This document shows, piece by piece, positions 35,481 through 44,399 of a stretch of DNA of 64,000 nt. The notes beneath the pieces were generated by a model that worked only from the letters and a program-made list of their open reading frames with translations, was not told where the DNA came from and ran no database searches. A program made the position numbers and the translations under genes. This stretch comes from Caminicella sporogenes DSM 14501 (GTDB lineage: Bacteria > Bacillota > Clostridia > Peptostreptococcales > Caminicellaceae): positions 62,001-126,000 of the forward strand of contig NZ_FRAJ01000007.1 of the NCBI RefSeq assembly GCF_900142285.1, read 5' to 3'. The first letter of the stretch is position 1, and every line of letters starts with the position of its first letter.

Positions 35481-36185
35481 ATGAAGAAGGTATTAGTGTT
35501 AGAAGATAAAGCAGAAATAAGACAGTTTATAGTTATAAATCTTAAAAGAGCAGGTTTTAATGTACTTGAGGCTGAAACGGGAGAAGAGGCTTTAGAAATT
35601 TTAAAGAATGAAGATATTGATATTGCTGTGTTAGATGTAATGCTTCCGGGTATAGATGGTTTTGAAGTTTGTAAAAAAATTCGTGAAACAGATAAGACAA
35701 TGGGGATTATAATGCTTACTGCTAAAACTCAGGAAATAGACAAAATAAATGGATTAGTATTAGGTGCAGATGATTATGTTGTAAAACCATTCAGTCCTAG
35801 TGAATTAGTTGCTAGGATAGATGCATTATACCGCAGAGTAGATATGGTTAAAAATGATAAAAAGGAAGAAATTATTTGCGGACCTTTTAGATTAAATTTT
35901 GCTCAGCGCAGATTATTTAAAAACGATATGCCTATAGAAGTTACTCAAACAGAATTTTCTATAATGAAATTGTTTTTAGAAAATCAGGATAAAGCTTTAA
36001 GTAGGGATTATATATTAGATGCAGTTTGGGGGGAAGACTACTTCGGAAATGCTAAAGTAGTAGATGTAAATATTAGAAGATTAAGACAGAAAATAGAAGA
36101 TAATCCTTCTAAGCCTAAATTTATAGAAACAGTATGGGGATATGGATATAGGTGGAAAAAGGATGAGCATGTTGAAGGGAATTAA
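35481..36185 (+). CDS. OmpR/PhoP-family response regulator
   Basis: 234 residues: receiver (1-118; VLEDKAEIR, Asp52 in VLDVMLPG, KPFSP) and winged helix (about 130-230; EVTQTEFSIMKLFLEN, VVDVNIRRLRQKIE, WGYGYRW). Overlaps the kinase gene by 23 bases, so both are one unit. Target genes are unknown; the Pho-type repeats at 52452-52479 are candidates. Confidence 0.94.
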   Translation: MKKVLVLEDKAEIRQFIVINLKRAGFNVLEAETGEEALEILKNEDIDIAVLDVMLPGIDGFEVCKKIRETDKTMGIIMLTAKTQEIDKINGLVLGADDYVVKPFSPSELVARIDALYRRVDMVKNDKKEEIICGPFRLNFAQRRLFKNDMPIEVTQTEFSIMKLFLENQDKALSRDYILDAVWGEDYFGNAKVVDVNIRRLRQKIEDNPSKPKFIETVWGYGYRWKKDEHVEGN

Positions 36186-37566
36186 AAGGCGGTGGGTTAT
36201 TAACTATATATTAATAATACTGTTAGTAATGATAGTATTAGAGGGACTATTTATGTTTTTTGTTAGAAAATATTATTATGATAGTGTTAAACAAGCTTTA
36301 ATGAATAGAGCTGTCGTTGTTGCTGGTTTTTATAATAAATATTTAAATACTAGTATATTTAATTTTGAAAAAGATATAAAGAGAATAATTGAAGAATACA
36401 CTTTTAATGATTATGCTGAAATTCAAGCAGTAGATTTGACTGGGAATATTATTCAAAATTCAAGCGGATTTGAACGTAAAGAAAAGGTAGCAACTAGTGA
36501 TTTCTATAAGGCTTTAAAAGGATTTACAGGTTATTGGGTAGGTAGAGATATAAATACAGGTGAAAAAATAATGGCTGTTTCAGTACCATTATTAAATTCA
36601 AGAGGTAAAGTTGTAGGAGTATTAAGATATGTCACTTCTATTGAAAAAGCAGATTGCATTATTAGAAGATTGTTTTTGATTTCTTTACTGGTAATGATGA
36701 TGGTTTTAATATTGATACTTGTTTTAAATATTATATTTACAAGGACAATAATAAATCCAATAAAAGAAATTACAAGGGCATCTAAAGACATAGCCAGAGG
36801 TAATTTGTCAGTGAAAATTGATAAATTATATAATGATGAAATAGGAGAATTAGCAGATACTATAAATTTTATGGCAAGTGAACTTTCAAAAGTACAAAAG
36901 ATGAAAAATGAATTTATATCTTCTATTTCTCATGAATTAAGAACTCCTCTAACATCAATAAAAGGTTGGAGTGAAACTATATTAACGGGAGATTTAAATG
37001 ATAAAGAAGAAGCTAAAGTAGGGCTGAAAATAATAATAAATGAAGCGGAAAGACTTACAAAAATGGTAGAGGAATTATTGGACTTTTCAAGACTTGAAAG
37101 TGGAAGAATATCTTTAAAATTTGAGATTTTAAATATAAAAAAGGTATTAGATGAAGTTATTTTAATATTTGAAGGTAGAGCAAAAAAGGAAGAAATTAAA
37201 TTAGATTATGTTTATAGTAGCGAAAATATATTGATTAATGGAGATAAAAATAGATTAAAACAGGTATTTATTAATATACTTGATAATTCGATAAAGTTTA
37301 CTAATAGAGGAAAAAAAATTTTTGTAAATATTTATGAAGATGGAAAAAAGGTTTATATTGATTTTAAAGATGAAGGTATTGGCATATCAGAAGAAGATAT
37401 ATGCAGGGTAAAAGAAAAATTTTACAAAGGAAATTCAAAAAAGTCGGGAAGTGGTTTAGGACTTGCTATAAGTAATGAGATTATAAAACTGCATGGAGGC
37501 AGTTTAGATATAGAAAGTGAATTAGGTAGCGGTACAGTAGTCAAAATAACATTACCTAAAAAATAA
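36163..37566 (+). CDS. PhoR/WalK-like sensor histidine kinase
   Basis: About 467 residues. Membrane helix 1 (about 12-35), extracytoplasmic sensor (36-168; KIMAVSVPLLNSRGKVVGVLR is PAS/sCache-like), helix 2 (about 170-192), HAMP (193-245), HisKA with His257 in SSISHELRTPLTSI, and HATPase (NILDNSIKF, DEGIGIS, KFYKGNSKKSGSGLGLA). Start: ATG at 36163, eight bases after AGGTGG; a longer frame from 36142 lies inside the regulator. Strong terminator follows. Confidence 0.93.
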   Translation: MSMLKGIKRRWVINYILIILLVMIVLEGLFMFFVRKYYYDSVKQALMNRAVVVAGFYNKYLNTSIFNFEKDIKRIIEEYTFNDYAEIQAVDLTGNIIQNSSGFERKEKVATSDFYKALKGFTGYWVGRDINTGEKIMAVSVPLLNSRGKVVGVLRYVTSIEKADCIIRRLFLISLLVMMMVLILILVLNIIFTRTIINPIKEITRASKDIARGNLSVKIDKLYNDEIGELADTINFMASELSKVQKMKNEFISSISHELRTPLTSIKGWSETILTGDLNDKEEAKVGLKIIINEAERLTKMVEELLDFSRLESGRISLKFEILNIKKVLDEVILIFEGRAKKEEIKLDYVYSSENILINGDKNRLKQVFINILDNSIKFTNRGKKIFVNIYEDGKKVYIDFKDEGIGISEEDICRVKEKFYKGNSKKSGSGLGLAISNEIIKLHGGSLDIESELGSGTVVKITLPKK

Positions 37567-37574
37567 ATTGTAAG

Positions 37575-37601
37575 ACACCCCTAAAAAATTTTTAGGGGTG
37601 T
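37575..37601. terminator. Bidirectional terminator between the kinase and LUD genes
   Basis: ACACCCCTAAA and TTTAGGGGTGT with an A/T-rich loop form a GC-rich stem, usable from both convergent sides. Confidence 0.85.
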
Positions 37602-37625
37602 GTATTTATGTTTAGTTTATATTTT

Positions 37626-38267
37626 TTAATATCCTAAATCTTTATTAACGATTATTACATGAATTCTATCAGGGTCAAGCTGTTTTTTTATAAGTACATA
37701 TTCATTACAAATTCTATCTTTGCTACTACAGTCCATGCAGTATCCCGTTTTGGCACAAGGTGTATTTCTGTTTAATCTTTTAGCATTTGCAGGTGCTGCT
37801 AGATTTCTGTTTCTCAGAATAGCTTCTTCTAAATTTTTTACAATTTTATTTTTACCTACTACAATTATTACTTTATCAGGACCATAAAGCATAGCTGCAA
37901 CACGATTACCTCTGCCATCAACATTATAGAGCTCTCCATTTTCAGTGATGGCATTACTGCTTGTCAAATATACATTTGCAAAAAAGCTTTTTCTGTATAT
38001 TTCTTTGATTTGCTGTGGAGTAAGTCCTTTTTCATATCTATCTAAAAAGATGTATTTTCCATTTCTCAAAAGATTAAATACACCTATTTCAAAAAGGGTC
38101 ATAGAACCTCCAACAGAAACAGTATCACCTTCATTTAAAATTTCTTCAATTTTTTTTAATGCATCAGCTTCATTTTCAACAAAATATCCTTTCATATTAT
38201 TTTTTTCTAGATTTTCAATAGTTCTTTTAATTCTTTCTACTATTACAAAATTTACATTTTTATCCAT
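37626..38267 (-). CDS. LUD-domain protein (LutC/DUF162 family)
   Basis: 213 residues. LUD fold features: EGDTVSVGGSMTLFEIGV, TSSNAITENGELYNVDGRGNRVA and KVIIVVGKNKIVKNLEEA. The C-terminal part carries a cysteine cluster (C-x5-C-x2-C-x6-C in TPCAKTGYCMDCSSKDRIC), which could bind a metal or cluster. LutA/LutB partners are absent, so lactate use cannot be concluded. ATG at 38267 after GGAGG. Confidence 0.85.
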   Translation of the reverse strand: MDKNVNFVIVERIKRTIENLEKNNMKGYFVENEADALKKIEEILNEGDTVSVGGSMTLFEIGVFNLLRNGKYIFLDRYEKGLTPQQIKEIYRKSFFANVYLTSSNAITENGELYNVDGRGNRVAAMLYGPDKVIIVVGKNKIVKNLEEAILRNRNLAAPANAKRLNRNTPCAKTGYCMDCSSKDRICNEYVLIKKQLDPDRIHVIIVNKDLGY

Positions 38268-38313
38268 AAAAAAGACCTCCCTAATTTTTAATGTATATTT
38301 GTTTTAAGTATAA

Positions 38314-40020
38314 TTATTTTATTTTAAGGTGTCTAAATCTGTTTAAAGCAGCTATTATTTCATATTTTCTAGGAAGAGCAAGGTTTCCGGGATGACCAGA
38401 AAAAGAAGATAACTCTTCAAGACCTTTTTTGCTGATGATTTCGTAAATTTTATTAACTATTTCTGAAATAGTCATATTATCATTGACGATATTTTTAGCT
38501 ATGTATTCAAAAATGACTGCTATACAGTTGGTTTGACTTTTATCTACAAGTTGTTCTAAATATTTTAAATCTATTAAAGTTTTATTGTATAGGATGGAGT
38601 AGAGCCCTTTTGTTTTAATTTTTATGCCCTTGTTATTTTTAGGAAAACTTAAGCGCAATAAAATTCTTTTAGATTGATAGTCAAATTTATCATTAGATTT
38701 AAGAGTAGTATCTTTTTTATATTCTTTTGATATTTCTTTGGCTTTATTTGTTACATCATAGGGAATATATTCATCCATCATTATTATATTATCAGCAACT
38801 GCAAAGAAATCACCAAAACTGCCTGCAACCATAATAGTTGATATTCCTAATTTTTCATATAAAAATCTTACTCTATCAATGAAAGGAGTAATAGGTTCTT
38901 TTTCTTTTGCGACTAGTTTTTGCATTTTTTCGTCTCTTATCATAAAGTTAGTAGCACAAGTATCTTCATCGATTAAAAGCAAATCAGTTCCTATTTCAAT
39001 AGATTCCATTATATTTGCAGCTTGTGAAGTACTGCCACTAGCATTTTCAGTTGAAAATTTTTCTGTATTTTTTCCGTTTGGAAGATTGTTTATAAAAAGA
39101 GATATGTTTACTTTTTCAACTTTTCTACCGTCTTCAGCTCTTATTTTAACAGCATTTTCTCTTGTTATTATATATTCTCTGCCATCACCTGATATATGAT
39201 TATAAACACCTCTTTCTAATGCTTTAAGTAGAGTTGATTTCCCATGATAACCTCCACCTACTATCAAAGTAATTCCTTCTGGAATTACCATACCTTTGAT
39301 AGGACCTTTGTGTGGTAAGTTAAATTCTACTTCAAGACTTTTTGGACTTTTAAATGGAATAGCACCATTTTGTAAAGGTTTATCAGAGATACCACTTTCC
39401 CTAGGAAGTATTGAACCATTAGCAATAAATGCTATGTATCCTTTTTTCTTTAATTCATTTCTTAGATAATGCTGATCAACTGCAAGTTCAACTTGGTTTA
39501 TCAGTTTTGATTTGTCAATATTTTCAAAATACAGAGTATTTTTTACTATTTTAGGAAGAGCATTGAAAAATATCGTGATAGCAGATTTACCTAAAATTTT
39601 CCTTCCAATTGCAGGAAGTCCTACTTCAAATCTTGCTTCTAGTTTATTGTTATCAATTATTATAGATGTTCTCTCAAGTATTTCTTGTCCCGGCATATCT
39701 ATAGTTAATAATCCACTTTTTCCAGAGCCGTTTACTTTGTTGTAGTATTTATTTATATTTTTGGCGAAAAGTCTTGTTAGAAAATCACATACAGCTATAT
39801 TTTTATGTTTTTCATTATATAAATTTACAGGAAATTTGGCTATATCTTGGGAAATTATAATTCTTGCTTTAGAGGGTGATGCAAATGGGTCGCCTTGAAC
39901 AGAATCTATAGATAATATATAGTCACCGAAGTTATATTGTCCTTTTATGTCTTTATATGCTTTATAACCTTTTCCATCTATTTGATTTAATACAAACTGC
40001 AGGTCTTTTTGCGTTTTCAA
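38314..40020 (-). CDS. ABC-class ATPase of the DUF2791-like/COG3044 type
   Basis: 568 residues, soluble. Nucleotide loop GGGYHGKSTLLKALE (about 253-267), a later EIGTDLLLIDEDTCATNFM (Walker B and Glu), and VAGSFGDFFAVAD as a switch-like segment. Known as predicted ATPase of the ABC class; biological role undetermined. No membrane segment and no transporter partner. ATG at 40020 with GGAGG close upstream. Only 46 bases upstream of the LUD gene. Confidence 0.87.
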   Translation of the reverse strand: MKTQKDLQFVLNQIDGKGYKAYKDIKGQYNFGDYILSIDSVQGDPFASPSKARIIISQDIAKFPVNLYNEKHKNIAVCDFLTRLFAKNINKYYNKVNGSGKSGLLTIDMPGQEILERTSIIIDNNKLEARFEVGLPAIGRKILGKSAITIFFNALPKIVKNTLYFENIDKSKLINQVELAVDQHYLRNELKKKGYIAFIANGSILPRESGISDKPLQNGAIPFKSPKSLEVEFNLPHKGPIKGMVIPEGITLIVGGGYHGKSTLLKALERGVYNHISGDGREYIITRENAVKIRAEDGRKVEKVNISLFINNLPNGKNTEKFSTENASGSTSQAANIMESIEIGTDLLLIDEDTCATNFMIRDEKMQKLVAKEKEPITPFIDRVRFLYEKLGISTIMVAGSFGDFFAVADNIIMMDEYIPYDVTNKAKEISKEYKKDTTLKSNDKFDYQSKRILLRLSFPKNNKGIKIKTKGLYSILYNKTLIDLKYLEQLVDKSQTNCIAVIFEYIAKNIVNDNMTISEIVNKIYEIISKKGLEELSSFSGHPGNLALPRKYEIIAALNRFRHLKIK

Positions 40021-40123
40021 TTTACAACCTCCTTGAATTGATATGTTTTGCTTTGATTTGTAATATTATCTTTATTATACCCATTACTTGCGAAAAAGAC
40101 AAAATGCTGTAAATTAAAAAAAG

Positions 40124-40152
40124 CCCGCTAATTGTATTATTACGGGCTCTTA
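40124..40152 (-). terminator. Terminator of the arginine-tailed small protein gene
   Basis: On the minus strand GAGCCCG and CGGGCTT pair around an AT-rich loop, with a run of seven T residues (A-run at 40118-40124 on the plus strand). Confidence 0.75.
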
Positions 40153-40159
40153 AGTGATA

Positions 40160-40549
40160 TTAATAGAAAAATCCAGGATGGCCGTAACCATGGAAGAATC
40201 TGCGTCTACGTCTTCTTCTGCGTCTTCTTCTGCCAAGTAATTCACCAAGTAATAATATTGTAATAATGTCTCTTATACCATGGTGTCTATCTCTAAAAAA
40301 TTCATCAATCGATTCATCATTTTCATCTCTGTATCCATTTTTATAGTTTTTATAAACTTTTTCAACCATTTTTTCAATTTTTTCTTCATTTGGGAAGGGT
40401 TCCATCATTGGATTATTTGGAGAATCTTCCATTTCGCATACTCTTTTAATATGAGGCATTAATTCATGGTAAATTTTAGGATACATTCTATGTGCTTGTA
40501 TTTCACAGTAGCGAATGTATTCATAATCATCATGGTAATACATATACAT
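40160..40549 (-). CDS. Small protein with an uninterrupted arginine run
   Basis: About 129 residues. Tyr/His-rich start (MYMYYHDDYEYIRYCEIQAH), a helical, acidic middle (EEKIEKMVEKVYKNYKNGYRDE), the hydrophobic segment IRDIITILLLGELLG, then eleven consecutive arginines and the aromatic FFHGYGHPGFFY tail. The composition recalls spore-coat or DNA/spore-associated proteins, but no family was recognised. Start: ATG at 40549, eight bases after GGAGGG, rather than the ATG at 40564 that precedes the ribosome site. Confidence 0.78.
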   Translation of the reverse strand: MYMYYHDDYEYIRYCEIQAHRMYPKIYHELMPHIKRVCEMEDSPNNPMMEPFPNEEKIEKMVEKVYKNYKNGYRDENDESIDEFFRDRHHGIRDIITILLLGELLGRRRRRRRRRRRFFHGYGHPGFFY

Positions 40550-40703
40550 AAAGTTTCCCTCCAATATATGTTAGTAAAGGTTTAACAGTATATAATATGA
40601 GATATATGAAAAAAAGTTTCGCAATTTTATGTGAATTTTTGAAAAGATATACGAGGATTGATATAATATATTTGTTCGGTGTAAGTATAGGAGATGAAGA
40701 ATT

Positions 40704-41939
40704 ATGCATCTAATAAAAAAATATGGACGTTTTGTTTTGGCAATAGCATTATTAGGCGAAATATATTTTTCTTATTTTAGTATTCATTTAAGATTTTCAG
40801 CTGGTATAATAGCTTTAAGTGTTATTATACTTATATCTGATGAGATTTCAGAATTAAAATTATCTTTTTTGTCAGCTATAGCTGTTTTTGTGCTTAGAAC
40901 GATTTTAGGTATATTGTTTTCAAGTTTTAAGATTAAGGAAATTATACTTTTAAATATGCCTTCTGCTATTTATTATTTAAGTTTTGGGTTTCTTGCTTTT
41001 ATAACAAATGTAAAAAGGGAAAAAGACAATCTATTTAAAACTGTTATTATATTATCTCTAGTAGATTCTATAAGCAATGTTATAGAAATTACGATAAGAG
41101 GCAATATGTCTTCTAATATTATAAGACTTATTTTTCTCGTAGGTATTTTAAGGAGTTTAATAGCATACTATATATATTCTTTTTATAAAAAACAGGAGTT
41201 ATTTATTTTAAATAGAGAACATCAAAAGAGATATAGTCAGTTAAATTCGTTAGTATCAAATATTCAGGCAGAGATGTTTTATCTTAAAAAATCTATGAAA
41301 GATATAGAAAATGTAATGGCAAAAAGTTATGATTTATATGAGAAATATAAAAGTGATAATAGACTTAATGAAAAATTATTGGATATTTCAAGAGAAGTAC
41401 ATGAAATAAAAAAAGATTATTATAGAGTTTTAAAAGGATTTGAAAATTTCATAAAGAAATTAGAAAAGGAAGATGAAATGAAACTTTCCGATATATTTAA
41501 TATAATAAGAGAAAATACGGAAAGATTTTTAGCAGAAAATAATAAAAAAATAAAACTTACATTCAGATATGATGAAAATTTTAGTTTGAAAAATTATTGC
41601 AATTTATTTACTATACTTAATAATTTAATCATAAATAGTATAGATGCCTGTAGAGATGGAGATAAAATAAAAGTTATAGCTTTAAATAATGGTGATAATA
41701 TAGTATTTAAAGTAATTGATACGGGAGAAGGTATTGAAGAAGATGTTATTCCTTATATATTTAATCCGGGTTTTACGACTAAATACGATGATAAAACAGG
41801 TGTTTCATCTACAGGTATAGGACTTTCTCATGTGAAAAATATTGTAGAAGATTTTAAAGGAAACATAGAAATAGAATCAATAGTAAATGAAGGAACTAAA
41901 TTTAAAATAACTATACCGAAAAATTCTTTAATAGGGTGA
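40704..41939 (+). CDS. GlnK(YcbA)-like sensor histidine kinase, copy 2
   Basis: 411 residues, same plan as the kinase at 9062-10375: six or so membrane segments (about 8-170), coiled coil, phospho-acceptor candidate His233 in EVHEIKKDYYRVLKGFE, and HATPase motifs LNNLIINSIDAC, DTGEGIE and STGIGLSHVK. Both copies share the pattern HEIKKD-x2-RVL-x-G. ATG at 40704 after AGGAGATG. Coupled to its regulator and followed by gltS, supporting a role in sensing glutamate or glutamine. Confidence 0.88.
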   Translation: MHLIKKYGRFVLAIALLGEIYFSYFSIHLRFSAGIIALSVIILISDEISELKLSFLSAIAVFVLRTILGILFSSFKIKEIILLNMPSAIYYLSFGFLAFITNVKREKDNLFKTVIILSLVDSISNVIEITIRGNMSSNIIRLIFLVGILRSLIAYYIYSFYKKQELFILNREHQKRYSQLNSLVSNIQAEMFYLKKSMKDIENVMAKSYDLYEKYKSDNRLNEKLLDISREVHEIKKDYYRVLKGFENFIKKLEKEDEMKLSDIFNIIRENTERFLAENNKKIKLTFRYDENFSLKNYCNLFTILNNLIINSIDACRDGDKIKVIALNNGDNIVFKVIDTGEGIEEDVIPYIFNPGFTTKYDDKTGVSSTGIGLSHVKNIVEDFKGNIEIESIVNEGTKFKITIPKNSLIG

Positions 41940-41944
41940 TAAGA

Positions 41945-42826
41945 ATGACTAATACTTTTTTAATAATAGATGACGATATAAATATGAGAAAAATGCTTGA
42001 GGTGTTAATTAGAAAGAACAATTTGGGGAAAATTGTGGCTCAGCTTGATAGTGGAGAGTATGCAGTAGAAGAAATACTTTTTTATAATCCAGATATAGTG
42101 CTTATAGATCTTTTGCTTCCTATAAAAGATGGAATTGAAATAATAAACATGGTGAGAAAAGAAGGATATGAAGGAAAATTTATAATGATTTCTCAAGTTG
42201 AAGATGAAGAAATGGTATCCAAGGCTTATGAAAGTGGTATTATATTTTTTATAACTAAGCCTTTGAATATGATAGAAGCAGTAAATGTTATTAAAGGAGT
42301 ATGTAGAAATATAGAATTAGAAAAATCTTTTGCACTTATAAAAAATGCAGTTTTTAATGTGGATAGTCAAAGTAAGGACAGCAAGTCTTCAAAACTCAGT
42401 TTGGATGAGCAGATAACAGCTATTTTTGCAGATATAGGTATTGTTGGCGGTACAGGTGGGGATGCACTCAGAAAGGTAATACATAAAATAATAAACTTTA
42501 AAAAACATAATTCATCGTCTATATATCAGTTGCAGGAAATATATGATGAAATTGCAAAAGAAGAAAATCAAAATGGATATAAGAAAGTCAATAGGAGGGC
42601 AATAGAGCAAAGAGTACGAAGAACTATACAGAAATCACTTCAAACTATTGCTGAAATAGGCTGTGATGATTACTATAATGGAAAATTCACTGAATATAGT
42701 ACATTGCTATTTGATTTTAGTCAGGTAAAACAAGAAATGAGATTTGTAGATGGAGATACTAATGAACGTGGAAAGATAAATATAAAAAAATTTATAGAAG
42801 GGATAATATCTAAATTGGACATATAA
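41945..42826 (+). CDS. GlnL(YcbB)-like response regulator, copy 2
   Basis: 293 residues. Receiver with LIIDDD and Asp55 (IVLID), TKPLN lysine; C-terminal YcbB-type domain with DIGIVGGTGGDALRKVI, EQRVRRTIQKSLQTIAEIG and GKINIKKFIEGIISKL. Start: ATG at 41945 (AGGGTGAT upstream); GTG at 41936 overlaps the kinase stop and is possible. Its likely target is gltS, 184 bases downstream. Confidence 0.9.
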   Translation: MTNTFLIIDDDINMRKMLEVLIRKNNLGKIVAQLDSGEYAVEEILFYNPDIVLIDLLLPIKDGIEIINMVRKEGYEGKFIMISQVEDEEMVSKAYESGIIFFITKPLNMIEAVNVIKGVCRNIELEKSFALIKNAVFNVDSQSKDSKSSKLSLDEQITAIFADIGIVGGTGGDALRKVIHKIINFKKHNSSSIYQLQEIYDEIAKEENQNGYKKVNRRAIEQRVRRTIQKSLQTIAEIGCDDYYNGKFTEYSTLLFDFSQVKQEMRFVDGDTNERGKINIKKFIEGIISKLDI

Positions 42827-43010
42827 AAATTTGCAAAACAACTTTCGTTTTTTATTAATGGACTGCAAAATATGAAAGATTTATTTCATATGAAATTAAT
42901 TATTAGAAAAATCAAAATTAATTTGTAACATGATGTAGGATTTTAAAACAAATAGTTGGACCTCTGTATAATTATTTTAGAACATAAATAATTATATGGG
43001 GGTGCGTTAA

Positions 43011-44210
43011 ATGGTTTTTAAATTAAACATGGTGCAAACGTTATCACTAGCTGTAATAGTTTTATTTTTAGGGCAGGGTCTTAAAAAGAGAATAAGCTTA
43101 CTAGAAAAATTTTGTATACCTGCTCCTGTTATTGGAGGACTTGTATTTGCTATAATGACTTTAATTTTTAGACAAACAGGTATTTTGACATTTGAAATGG
43201 ATACTACTCTTCAAAAATTATTTATGACGGCTTTTTTCACTACAGTTGGTTTTACTGCAAGTTTTAAGTTGTTAAAAAAAGGTGGAATTCAAGTTTTTAT
43301 ATTTTTAGGATTAGCAATAGTTCTTGTTACTTTGCAAAATGTTGTAGGGGTAGGACTGGCAAAATTATTTAAACTAAATCCACTTATAGGACTATGTACG
43401 GGTTCAGTTCCTATGACAGGAGGACATGGAACTTCAGGGGCTTTTGCTCCACTATTTGAAAAGGCAGGAGCTACAGCGGCTACTACTGTTGCGATGGCAG
43501 CAGCTACATTTGGATTGATAATGGGAAGTATGATAGGAGGTCCTATAGGAAAACGTTTAATAGAAAAGCATAATCTTTTAGAAAAGAAAGATAAAGGTTT
43601 AGCTATGGAAGAAGTAGCAGTAACTATGAGTGTGCAGGCAAAAGAATTAATTCCTAACAATTTTATGATTGCAGCATCTCAAATAATCTTAGCAATGGGA
43701 TTTGGTACAATACTTTCATATTTTCTACAAAAGACAGGATTAACATTTCCGCCATATATAGGTGCTATGTTTGCAGCTGCAATTATTAGAAATATTTCTG
43801 ATTTGACTAATTTTTATAGAGTATGTTTAGAAGAAATAGAGATTATAGGTAATATTTCATTATCATTATTTTTATCAATGGCATTAATGGGATTAAAGTT
43901 ATGGCAGTTAGCTGATTTAGCAGTACCACTTGTTGTGATGCTATTAGCTCAAGCAGTGCTTATGGGATTATTTGCTTACTTTATAACATTTAATATTATG
44001 GGTAGAGATTATGAGGCTGCCGTTATGGCTTGTGGTCATTGTGGATTTGGTATGGGAGCTACTCCAAATGCAATGGCAAATATGAGTGCACTATCAGAAA
44101 AATATGGTCCAGCACCAAGAGCATTTTTTATACTGCCACTTATAGGAAGTTTATTTATAGATTTCTTTAATGCAGGAATAATAACATTTTTCATGAATTT
44201 GTTCAAATAA
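43011..44210 (+). CDS. gltS: Sodium/glutamate symporter
   Basis: 399 residues, ESS family. About ten membrane helices in two inverted halves. The twin re-entrant loop motifs are visible: GSVPMTGGHGTSGAFAP in the first half and ACGHCGFGMGATPNAMAN in the second. Imports glutamate with Na+. TGGGGGTG ribosome site before ATG. Different family from the symporter at 11394, but served by a paralogous regulator pair. Confidence 0.95.
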   Translation: MVFKLNMVQTLSLAVIVLFLGQGLKKRISLLEKFCIPAPVIGGLVFAIMTLIFRQTGILTFEMDTTLQKLFMTAFFTTVGFTASFKLLKKGGIQVFIFLGLAIVLVTLQNVVGVGLAKLFKLNPLIGLCTGSVPMTGGHGTSGAFAPLFEKAGATAATTVAMAAATFGLIMGSMIGGPIGKRLIEKHNLLEKKDKGLAMEEVAVTMSVQAKELIPNNFMIAASQIILAMGFGTILSYFLQKTGLTFPPYIGAMFAAAIIRNISDLTNFYRVCLEEIEIIGNISLSLFLSMALMGLKLWQLADLAVPLVVMLLAQAVLMGLFAYFITFNIMGRDYEAAVMACGHCGFGMGATPNAMANMSALSEKYGPAPRAFFILPLIGSLFIDFFNAGIITFFMNLFK

Positions 44211-44260
44211 TGAATTTACAAATGTTTTTTAAAACTTAAAATAGAAAGTTTATCTAGTCA

Positions 44261-44310
44261 AATAGCAAAGTTTCTATGAAATTTTTTGAAGAAACTTTGC
44301 TATTTTTTTA
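44261..44310 (+). terminator. Intrinsic terminator of gltS
   Basis: Perfect 15-bp stem AATAGCAAAGTTTCT (44261-44275) and AGAAACTTTGCTATT (44290-44304), then more T residues. Confidence 0.9.
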
Positions 44311-44399
44311 CTAATGTGAGGAATAATACTTTAAATAGAGGAAATTAAAAAAATAGATAGAAATAATATACTATAACTACTTCGCAAGGAGGAGCAAAA

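Noticed and set aside
42961-42972. Sigma-54 promoter before gltS
   Set aside because: TTGGAC lies near TATAAT, but the GC doublet of a -12 element and correct spacing are absent.
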